Part shown: positions 14,048 to 19,570 of the stretch, piece after piece
How the letters are laid out: the number at the start of each line of letters is the position of its first letter
Numbering within the stretch: the first letter of the stretch is position 1
Origin: CAZEPJ01 sp964514105
GTDB lineage: Bacteria > Desulfobacterota > Desulfocorpusculales > Desulfocorpusculum
Reading direction: 5' to 3'
Length of the DNA stretch: 19,570 bases
NCBI GenBank assembly: GCA_964514105.1
Contig: CAZEPJ010000081.1
Coordinates: 1-19,570 of the forward strand
Made by a program: the position numbers and the translations under genes
The notes under the pieces: generated by a model
Database searches by the model: none
Seen by the model: the letters and a program-made list of their open reading frames with translations, nothing else
Told to the model about the DNA's origin: nothing

Positions 14048-14710
14048 TCAGAGCTCCAGCCCGCTCAGCACGCCGTGGCAGCGGCAAGCGGTGAACAGGA
14101 GGACCTGCCCCGATGCCCCCTCCAGCTTGGCCAGCAGGGCGCGCAGGTCCGATGCGCGGAGGCCGCCCACCCCGGGTCCCATCTGGCGGCTGCGCACCCC
14201 CATGACCCGGAAGCCCGGCACGGTCAGCCTGCCCAGGAGGCGGAAGAGAGGGAAAGGCCGGGCCTGTCCCGTCACGGTGCAGCGCCCGGCGGGCTCCATG
14301 CAGTCCTCGGGGCAGCGGAAGGTCGCGTGGCTTGAGTACACGTCTCCCCCGGCCCCGGGCAGCGGGTGGGGGACGGGCAGGTCCCGGGGCAGCGAAACCC
14401 TGCGGGCCCCGCGCGCCCCGGAAAGCCGGTGCAGGACCCACGCATGGGCCAGGTGAAAAGGGACGGCGGGCACGACCCATCGGAGGCCTCCCCGGCGCAG
14501 GAGGGCGTCCAGGGTGGCCGCGGCGTCTCCCACATGCGCCTCTACGCCCCTGGCCCGCCACGGCTCCAGTGTGCTTCCGTCCCGATCCAGTGCGGCCAGA
14601 GCCCATCGGGGATGCGCGGCGCACAGATGCCCCAGGGCCCGGGAGCCGAAGCGGCCGACCCCAACCACCAGGGCCTGCGGGCCTTGCCCCGCCCGGGTGC
14701 CGGCGTGCAT
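14048..14710 (-). CDS. Rossmann (TrkA-N-like) nucleotide-binding protein with a C-terminal cysteine cluster
   Basis: The 220 residues start with a dinucleotide-binding fold: ALVVGVGRFGSRALGHL (13-29) has the GxGxxG turn, and D42 in AALDRD sits at the end of the second strand, as in NAD-binding TrkA-N/RCK domains. The rest is unlike TrkA: FRCPEDCMEPAGRCTVTG (131-148) gives C133, C137 and C144, and TACRCHGVL (207-215) gives C209 and C211, a probable metal or Fe-S site. I do not know the function; a redox-linked or metal-sensing dehydrogenase-like role is only a guess. The start at 14710 is favoured by a GGGAGGGACAAGGGG site. An in-frame ATG at 14755 would add 15 residues but has no ribosome binding site. 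It lies on the same strand just after the YciO-like gene, probably in one transcript. Confidence 0.8.
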   Translation of the reverse strand: MHAGTRAGQGPQALVVGVGRFGSRALGHLCAAHPRWALAALDRDGSTLEPWRARGVEAHVGDAAATLDALLRRGGLRWVVPAVPFHLAHAWVLHRLSGARGARRVSLPRDLPVPHPLPGAGGDVYSSHATFRCPEDCMEPAGRCTVTGQARPFPLFRLLGRLTVPGFRVMGVRSRQMGPGVGGLRASDLRALLAKLEGASGQVLLFTACRCHGVLSGLEL

Positions 14711-14782
14711 GCCCCTTGTCCCTCCCCCGCGGGCCGTATGGACTGGCTGACTCATGAGCGCCGTTTCTGGGGGCGGAGCTGC

Positions 14783-15421
14783 CTACGCTTGCTCCTCCGC
14801 CTCCCGCCCAGAGGCGAAGTACGCCACATCACCCTTGCCCGTCCGTACGATCTCAGGGACCTCGGCGGTCAGGTCCACCACGGTGGAGTGCTCTGCCACC
14901 AGGGTGCCGCCGTCCACGACCATGTCGAGCCTGCCCTTGAATCGGTCGTGGATCTCCTGCGGGTCATTGTAGAGCTGTTCGTCGGGCCCGGATACGCTGG
15001 TGGTGATGATGGGATGCCCCAGTTCCCGAACCAGGGCCAGGCAGATGGCATTGTCGGGGACGCGGATCCCCACGGTCTTGCGCTTGCTCAGCATGATCTT
15101 GGGAACCAGGCGGGTGGCCGAGAGGATGAAGGTGTAGGGTCCGGGCAGGAGCTTCTTCATGGTCTTGTACGCATAGTTGGACACCTGGGCGTACACGCTG
15201 ATGTCCTTGAGGTCGGCGCAGATGAAGCTGAGCAGCTTCTGCCGGTGATCTTTTCCCTTGATGTCATATACCCGCTGGATGGCCCCCTTCTGGAACAGGC
15301 TGCAGCCGATGCCGTACAGGGTGTCGGTGGGATATCCGATGACCCCCCCCTGGCGCAGCATGTCGGCCACCTGGCGGATCTTACGCCGCTCGGGGTTCTG
15401 GGTGTTGATGGCGAGAAGCAT
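14783..15421 (-). CDS. YrdC/Sua5 family protein, YciO-like (threonylcarbamoyl-AMP synthase-like)
   Basis: This 212-residue protein has the YrdC fold. It shows GGVIGYPTDTLYGIGC (25-40), the basic ATP/phosphate region IKGKDHRQK (54-62), LLPGPYTFIL (91-100) and TVGIRVPDN (116-124). True TsaC/Sua5 enzymes make threonylcarbamoyl-AMP for the t6A37 modification of tRNA and carry a TSAN-x-SG motif. Here the equivalent reads TTSVSGPD (140-147) without the asparagine, and the whole sequence lines up more closely with E. coli YciO. It may be a t6A enzyme or a YciO-type paralogue of unsettled role. The start at 15421 is favoured by GGGAGGG upstream and by family N-termini; the frame continues 15 codons upstream without support. 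Confidence 0.9.
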   Translation of the reverse strand: MLLAINTQNPERRKIRQVADMLRQGGVIGYPTDTLYGIGCSLFQKGAIQRVYDIKGKDHRQKLLSFICADLKDISVYAQVSNYAYKTMKKLLPGPYTFILSATRLVPKIMLSKRKTVGIRVPDNAICLALVRELGHPIITTSVSGPDEQLYNDPQEIHDRFKGRLDMVVDGGTLVAEHSTVVDLTAEVPEIVRTGKGDVAYFASGREAEEQA

Positions 15422-15735
15422 GGGGTTTCTTCCCTCCCGTGAGGAACCAGGTGCCGCGCACGGCAAAGCCCTGGCGGGGCCAGTCGGTGCGCGGCCCGCG
15501 TGATGTCCGTCGGCAAAGGCGCTGTCCGGATGGCCTTATCATGGCCCAACTGCCCGGCCTTGACAACCCCCGGCGGCCCCAGACGGGCGACGGGAACCGG
15601 CCTCCATGCCCCGGCGGGCCGGCGGTGGGTGACACGCCCGACACCTCCCAACGGAAACGCCCTTGACACGGCTTGCGCATCGGAGGTCTAAATGGAGGAC
15701 GCGGTGGGGGGGCTCGTCGCCGCGGGAAGGCGTCC
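15422..15735. other. divergent intergenic region, no gene seen
   Basis: This 314-nt stretch separates the minus-strand YciO-like gene from the plus-strand TIM-barrel gene. Short open frames occur on both strands but have no domain sequence or convincing ribosome binding sites. The one site I can support is the plus-strand promoter at 15663-15692. On the minus strand TTGTCA (complement of the TGACAA at 15560-15566) is a possible -35 box, but no good -10 box follows it. Confidence 0.6.
15663..15692 (+). promoter_or_regulatory. sigma70-type promoter for the TIM-barrel/ybaK/enoyl-CoA hydratase genes
   Basis: TTGACA at 15663-15668, an 18-nt spacer and TCTAAA at 15687-15692 (4 of 6 to the -10 consensus). 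Transcription would begin near 15699, downstream of a decoy GGAGGT...ATG at 15692, which supports the ATG at 15736 as the true start. Confidence 0.5.
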
Positions 15736-16503
15736 ATGCGACTGGGAGGCCGGGCGTACAATCGGGAGGATGTGGCGCGCATCGGCCAGATGGGCTTTCG
15801 GGACGTGGAGATCAGCATCCCGGGTCCCGGCGGGTCCAGGGCCTGGGCCCAAGAGCTGAACCGCCTGGCCGCCCAATGGGGTCTGACCTACGTGGTTCAC
15901 GCCCCCAACGAGGGAAAGCCCACGGAGCTGGAGCGGCTGCGAGGGCCGTTTTTCGAGGAAATCCTGGCCCTGATGGAGGCCTGTGGGCAGATCGGTGCGC
16001 CGATCCTCACCGTGCACTTCTGGCTGGACGGTCGCTTCATCCCGGCCCCTGTGGCAAAGGAAAAACGACGCATCCTCTGGGCCATGGCCCGGGAGGGGGC
16101 CCGAAGGGGGGTCCGGGTCTGTCTGGAGAACCTGAGCGAGCGCCCGGAGGACCTGGCGCCCGCCCTGGAAGGGTGCGCGGAGCTGGGCCTCACCCTGGAC
16201 ATGGGCCACGCTGAGCTCCTCAGCCCGGTGAACCGATCCTTGGAGTTCATCCGGCGCTGGCCGGAGCGGATCTGCCATGTGCACGCCCATGACAACCGGG
16301 GGGGGCAGTCGGTGAGGGACGACCTGCACCTCCCCGTGGGTCAAGGCAAGGTGGACTTCCAGGTCATCCTGCGGGCCCTGGCAGGGGCCCGGTACCGGAG
16401 GATCGTCACCCTGGAGGTGCCCCTGGATCGGTTGGAGGCCTCGGCAAAGCGCCTGAGGCGGATCCTGCAGGAGGCACGGGCCGGGACCGGAGAGGAGAGG
16501 TAG
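15736..16503 (+). CDS. sugar phosphate isomerase/epimerase-like TIM-barrel metalloprotein (xylose isomerase/AP endonuclease IV fold)
   Basis: This 255-residue protein has the AP-endonuclease-2/xylose-isomerase TIM barrel, which binds divalent metals at the barrel mouth. Candidate ligands appear in strand order: H55 in VVHAPNEG, H94 in TVHFW, E131 in CLENLSE, D155 and H158 in LDMGH, H182 and H184 in HVHAHDNRGG, H198 in LHLPVGQGKVDF, and E227 in VTLEVP. The GxGxVDF segment after the HLP motif is typical of the isomerase/epimerase branch rather than of DNA repair enzymes. The substrate is unknown. I chose the ATG at 15736 (GGGAAGG six nt upstream) over an upstream TTG that lies within the promoter. 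It is 3 nt from the YbaK-type gene, so both share a transcript. Confidence 0.9.
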   Translation: MRLGGRAYNREDVARIGQMGFRDVEISIPGPGGSRAWAQELNRLAAQWGLTYVVHAPNEGKPTELERLRGPFFEEILALMEACGQIGAPILTVHFWLDGRFIPAPVAKEKRRILWAMAREGARRGVRVCLENLSERPEDLAPALEGCAELGLTLDMGHAELLSPVNRSLEFIRRWPERICHVHAHDNRGGQSVRDDLHLPVGQGKVDFQVILRALAGARYRRIVTLEVPLDRLEASAKRLRRILQEARAGTGEER

Positions 16504-16506
16504 GGC

Positions 16507-16992
16507 ATGGGTGAGGAAGGCAGGGGGGGGGTGTCGGCGGTGGACCGCGTGCGGGAGGCCCTCTGGCGTCTGGGCCTGGAGGGCGAGGTCCTGGAGTTCC
16601 CCACCAGCACGCGGACGGCCCAGGAGGCGGCGGACACGGTGGGGACGTCCGCGGCACAGATCGCCAAGTCTTTGATTTTTCTTGCGGGTGGGGAGCCCAT
16701 CCTCGTCATCGCGTCCGGAAAGAATCGGGTGAGCGAGAAGAAGCTCCGGGCCCACCTGGGGGCCAAGATCCGGCGGGCCGATGCCGAACAGGTGCGGGCG
16801 GCCACAGGATTCGTCATCGGGGGGGTGCCCCCCGTGGGGCACCCCAGGACCATCCGGACCTTCATTGACGCGGACCTCCTGGCATACCCGGAGATCTACG
16901 CGGCGGCGGGCTCGCCGCGGGCCGTCTTCAAGCTGACCCCGGCGGATCTGGTGAGGACCACGGGGGGAGAGGTCATGGACCTCAAGGAATGA
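16507..16992 (+). CDS. YbaK/EbsC family aminoacyl-tRNA deacylase-like protein
   Basis: This 161-residue protein carries the INS/YbaK editing domain. In this family, free-standing proteins hydrolyse mischarged tRNAs such as Cys- or Ala-tRNA(Pro). Visible marks are K54 in QIAKSLIF (the invariant lysine), the LVIASGKNRVSEKKL stretch (66-80), the TGFVIGGVPPVGH motif (100-112) that shapes the substrate pocket, and YAAAGSPRAVFKL (131-143). The GGVPP variant occurs in YbaK-like and ProX-like groups alike, so the exact specificity is open. The start at 16507 has GAGGAGAGG upstream. It sits between the TIM-barrel and enoyl-CoA hydratase-like genes and a short distance before serS, a loosely translational context that does not prove a link. 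Confidence 0.92.
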   Translation: MGEEGRGGVSAVDRVREALWRLGLEGEVLEFPTSTRTAQEAADTVGTSAAQIAKSLIFLAGGEPILVIASGKNRVSEKKLRAHLGAKIRRADAEQVRAATGFVIGGVPPVGHPRTIRTFIDADLLAYPEIYAAAGSPRAVFKLTPADLVRTTGGEVMDLKE

Positions 16993-17087
16993 GAGAGGGT
17001 AAGGTGTGAGCAGTGCGGAGGGCATTGGGAAGACCGGCCCGGGTGGCGGGAAGGGCGCCGGGCTGATATGGGAAAGGAGGTCGGGGG

Positions 17088-17888
17088 ATGACCCACCGGA
17101 CGATCGTGGTGGAGCGCACGGGGGCGGTGGCGCGGATCACCTTCAACCGTCCCGATTCCTTCAATGCCTACGACATGGCCGTGGGCGAGGAGCTTCAGGA
17201 CGCCATGGAGGCCTGTGGCCGGGACGACGGGGTGCGGGCGGTGATCCTCACGGGCACGGGCAAGGCCTTCTGCTCCGGGGGCGATGTGCGGGCCATGAAG
17301 GACTTCGCCGAGCGGGGGGACGAGCCGCCCTCGGCCTTCTTTCAGAAGCTCACTCGATTTCTCCATGGCACCATCGCCGAGATGCGCCGCATGCCCAAGC
17401 CCGTGGTGGGGGCCATCAACGGGGTGGCGGCCGGGGCCGGTTTCAGCTTCGCCCTGGCGTGCGACCTGTGCATGGCAGGAGAGTCGGCGCGCTTCACCCA
17501 GGCCTACACCCGCCTGGGCCTGGTGCCCGACGGCGGCTCGTCTTTCTTTCTCCCCCGGCTCCTGGGGGCGGTCCGGACCGCGGAGCTGATGATGCTCAAC
17601 CCCGTGCTGGACGCCCGGCAGGCCCTCCAGTGGGGGATCCTCTCTCGGGTGGTCCCCGATGGGGAACTGGCCCGGGAGTCCCTTGAACTGGCCCGGCGTC
17701 TTGCCCAGGGAGCCCCCCGGGCCTACGCCGGGGTCAAGGCGCTCCTCAGCCAAAGCTGGGATCGCTCGCTGGAGGCCCAGCTGGAAGAGGAGCGGCGGGC
17801 CATCATGGCGGCCTCCCTCACCCAGGATTTCCGGGAGGGGCTGGTCGCCTTCGTCTCCAAGCGGGAGCCCCGCTTCTCCGGGCGGTGA
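17088..17888 (+). CDS. enoyl-CoA hydratase/isomerase family protein, PaaG-like isomerase type
   Basis: This 266-residue crotonase-fold protein binds acyl-CoA. The oxyanion-hole segments are FCSGGDVRAM (61-70) and NGVAAGAGFS (111-120). Both glutamates of true hydratases are replaced: S120 stands where GGGCE has its Glu, and Y140 (FTQAY) where QPE has its Glu. D148 in GLVPDGGSSFFLPR is kept, as in PaaG-type epoxyphenylacetyl-CoA isomerases and dienoyl-CoA isomerases, where an aspartate at this place is catalytic. A double-bond shift or ring isomerisation is therefore more likely than hydration. The ATG at 17088 has an AAAGGAGGT site. The 95-nt gap after ybaK shows no clear promoter. A role together with the central operon is possible but unproven. 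Confidence 0.93.
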   Translation: MTHRTIVVERTGAVARITFNRPDSFNAYDMAVGEELQDAMEACGRDDGVRAVILTGTGKAFCSGGDVRAMKDFAERGDEPPSAFFQKLTRFLHGTIAEMRRMPKPVVGAINGVAAGAGFSFALACDLCMAGESARFTQAYTRLGLVPDGGSSFFLPRLLGAVRTAELMMLNPVLDARQALQWGILSRVVPDGELARESLELARRLAQGAPRAYAGVKALLSQSWDRSLEAQLEEERRAIMAASLTQDFREGLVAFVSKREPRFSGR

Positions 17889-17920
17889 ACCGTCCCTTCG
17901 GGCATGTGGGACCGCCGCCC

Positions 17921-17949
17921 TTGACCGGGATCGGGGGAGGAGGTAGCAT
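17921..17949 (+). promoter_or_regulatory. candidate promoter of serS
   Basis: TTGACC at 17921-17926, a 17-nt spacer and TAGCAT at 17944-17949 (4 of 6). The predicted start is near 17956, about 30 nt before the serS ATG. It gives serS its own transcription, separate from the enoyl-CoA hydratase-like gene that ends at 17888. Confidence 0.5.
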
Positions 17950-17985
17950 GGTATCTATCGGAAATCAAGGAGGATTTGCAGCTCG

Positions 17986-19275
17986 ATGATCGATGTTCGC
18001 CTCTTGAGGCACGATCCGGGGCGCGTGGCCGGGGCCCTGGCCGCCCGCGGCAGCCGGGTGGATCTGGAGGCCCTCCTGGAGCTGGACCGGAGGGCGCGGG
18101 ACCTCATCCGCCAGTGGGAGGAGCTGCAGCACGCGCGCAAGGGCCTCTCCCAGGAGATCGGCGGGCTCATGCGCCGGGGCCAGGACGCCTCGGCGATCAA
18201 GGCCGAGGTCCAGGTCATGGGCGAGCGGCTCAAGGCACTGGAGGCCGAGCGGCAGGAGGTGGAGGCGCGGCTTGCGGACGCAATGCTCGAGCTCCCCAAC
18301 ATCCCTGGGGAGAGCGTGCCCCAGGGGCGCGACGAGACCGAGAACCCCGAGGTGAGCCGATGGGGCGATCCCCCTCGGTTCCCGTTCGAACCAAGGCCCC
18401 ACTGGGATCTGGGGGAGGCGCTGGGGATCCTGGACTTCCAGCGGGGCGCCAAGCTGGCCCGGTCGCGGTTCACCCTGCTGCGGGGGGCCGGCGCCCGTCT
18501 GGAGCGGGCCCTCATCCAGTTCATGCTGGACCTCCATGCCCGGGAGCACGGGTACACGGAGGTCCTGCCCCCGTTCATGGCCAATCGGGAATGCCTGGTG
18601 GGCACGGGACAACTGCCCAAGTTCGAGGAGGACCTGTTCCGGGTGCAGGGCTGGGACCTGTACCTCATCCCCACGGCCGAGGTGCCGGTGACCAACATTC
18701 ACCGGGACGAGATCTTGGAGGAAGACGCCCTCCCCCTGTACTACACGGCGTACACGCCCTGCTTTCGAAGCGAGGCGGGCTCCCACGGCAAGGACGTGCG
18801 GGGGCTTATCCGGCAACACCAGTTCGACAAGGTGGAGCTGGTCAAGATCGTCCCGCCGGAGAGCTCCTGGGATGAGTTGGAGGGGCTCCTGAGGAACGCC
18901 GAGGAGGTTCTCAGGCGCCTGGGTCTCCACTACCGGGTGGTGGCCCTGTGCACCGGAGACCTGGGGTTCGCCTCGGCCAAGACCTACGACATCGAGGTCT
19001 GGCTGGCGGGCCAGGGGGTGTACCGGGAGATCTCCTCGTGCAGCAACTTCACCGACTTCCAGGCCCGGCGGGCCGCCATCCGGTACCGGCCCAAGGGGAA
19101 GAAGGGGACGGAGTTCGTCCATACCCTCAACGGGTCGGCCCTGGCTGTGGGACGCACGCTGGTGGCCGTGCTGGAGGCGTATCAGCGGGCCGACGGGACC
19201 GTGGAGGTGCCGGCCGTGCTCCGCCCGTACATGGGAGGAATGGAGGTGATCCGGCCTGAGAGGCGTCCGTCGTGA
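17986..19275 (+). CDS. serS: seryl-tRNA synthetase
   Basis: This 429-residue class II synthetase charges tRNA-Ser (and tRNA-Sec where present) with serine in the cytoplasm. Residues 1-105 form the long antiparallel coiled-coil arm that grips the long variable arm of tRNA-Ser. The catalytic core holds the TAEVPVTN strand (230-237), motif 2 with the ATP-binding arginine and loop (CFRSEAGSHGKDVRGLIRQH, 259-278, then F280 and E284), and motif 3 (LNGSALAVGRT, 381-391). The start fits the family N-terminus MIDxRLLR. The AAGGAGG site lies 12 nt upstream, a little far. The cognate tRNA-Ser(UGA) lies 201 nt downstream on the same strand. No frameshift or unusual residue seen. Confidence 0.98.
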   Translation: MIDVRLLRHDPGRVAGALAARGSRVDLEALLELDRRARDLIRQWEELQHARKGLSQEIGGLMRRGQDASAIKAEVQVMGERLKALEAERQEVEARLADAMLELPNIPGESVPQGRDETENPEVSRWGDPPRFPFEPRPHWDLGEALGILDFQRGAKLARSRFTLLRGAGARLERALIQFMLDLHAREHGYTEVLPPFMANRECLVGTGQLPKFEEDLFRVQGWDLYLIPTAEVPVTNIHRDEILEEDALPLYYTAYTPCFRSEAGSHGKDVRGLIRQHQFDKVELVKIVPPESSWDELEGLLRNAEEVLRRLGLHYRVVALCTGDLGFASAKTYDIEVWLAGQGVYREISSCSNFTDFQARRAAIRYRPKGKKGTEFVHTLNGSALAVGRTLVAVLEAYQRADGTVEVPAVLRPYMGGMEVIRPERRPS

Positions 19276-19294
19276 GTCGTCCGTGGTTCGTCGT

Positions 19295-19320
19295 GGACCA
19301 GAATCCCCTGGCGCTGGTCC
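19295..19320 (+). other. hairpin after serS
   Basis: GGACCAG (19295-19301) and CTGGTCC (19314-19320) form a perfect 7-bp stem with a 12-nt loop, 20 nt past the serS stop. No T-run follows, so it may be an RNA-stabilising or processing structure rather than a terminator. The rest of 19276-19476 holds nothing I can name except a weak TTGGGA/TCCAAG pair at 19435-19463 that might be a tRNA promoter. Confidence 0.35.
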
Positions 19321-19476
19321 GAGTCCAGGGCACTTCGTTGGGCGCCGAGGCGGGGTTTGAATTGCTGGTTTGCCCTCGCGCAACTGGAAACGGATGGCGG
19401 ACAGGGGCAAGGATCTCGAGGCATCTCGAAGGACTTGGGACGGCGACCATCACCGATTCCAAGCTGGAGGCAACTG

Positions 19477-19569
19477 GGAGGAGTGGCCGAGCGGTCTAAG
19501 GCGGCGGTCTTGAAAACCGTTGCCCCGTGATGAGCGGGGCCGTGGGTTCGAATCCTACCTCCTCCGCCA
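19477..19569 (+). tRNA. tRNA-Ser (anticodon UGA)
   Basis: This is a class II tRNA. The acceptor stem GGAGGAG (19477-19483) pairs perfectly with CTCCTCC (19559-19565), followed by discriminator G and an encoded CCA (19567-19569). The D-arm is TGGCCGAGCGGTCTAAGGC, the anticodon stem GCGGT/ACCGT encloses the loop CTTGAAA (anticodon TGA, reading UCA), and a long variable arm (CCCCGTGATGAGCGGGG) is the serine identity feature. The T-arm GTGGGTTCGAATCCTAC closes with one G-U pair. It lies directly after serS. Confidence 0.97.
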
Positions 19570-19570
19570 A

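Noticed and set aside
1..19570. CRISPR arrays, insertion sequences, phage or toxin-antitoxin genes
   Set aside because: No regularly spaced repeats, transposase or integrase motifs were seen on either strand. The tRNA at the right edge could serve as an attachment site, but the window ends there and no duplicated tRNA end was noticed.

Overview
The window is GC-rich and gene-dense with one protein-poor edge, and all genes look intact. The gene types (YciO-type YrdC protein, a Cys-rich Rossmann protein, TTT and TRAP uptake systems, CoA-dependent acid catabolism) suggest a GC-rich proteobacterium-like or Desulfobacterota-like bacterium. That placement is an inference; there is no rRNA or lineage-specific marker here.

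Layout. Positions 223-2933 (minus strand) hold a regulator of the Lrp/AsnC type, a ketopantoate hydroxymethyltransferase (PanB) and an unrecognised 418-residue protein. A short AT-rich divergent region (about 2934-3192) with one promoter facing each way separates this unit from a long plus-strand operon. That operon runs from 3193 to 14009 and has eleven genes: a GntR/UTRA regulator, large and small subunits of a 3-isopropylmalate/2,3-dimethylmalate dehydratase-type hydro-lyase, an HMG-CoA-lyase family enzyme, a class III CoA-transferase, a complete tripartite tricarboxylate transporter (TctC-TctB-TctA) and a complete TRAP transporter (DctM-DctP-DctQ). Many junctions overlap by ATGA or TAATG.

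After a convergent junction come two minus-strand genes: a Rossmann protein with a cysteine cluster, and a YciO-like member of the YrdC/Sua5 family. The right part, on the plus strand, holds a TIM-barrel metal isomerase/epimerase-like protein, a YbaK/EbsC-type deacylase and an enoyl-CoA hydratase/isomerase family protein lacking both classical glutamates. It ends with seryl-tRNA synthetase under its own promoter and a tRNA-Ser(UGA).

How the genes may work together. The central operon reads as an uptake-and-degradation module for a small, probably methyl-branched, di- or tricarboxylic acid. Two unrelated binding-protein-dependent transporters import it, the LeuCD-like enzyme hydrates, dehydrates or isomerises it, the CoA-transferase activates it, and the HMG-CoA-lyase-like enzyme splits the thioester into a short acyl-CoA and a 2-oxoacid. 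Candidate substrates are citramalate/mesaconate-type C5 acids or 2,3-dimethylmalate-type C6 acids. The sequence supports the enzyme classes; the substrate and reaction order are inferred.
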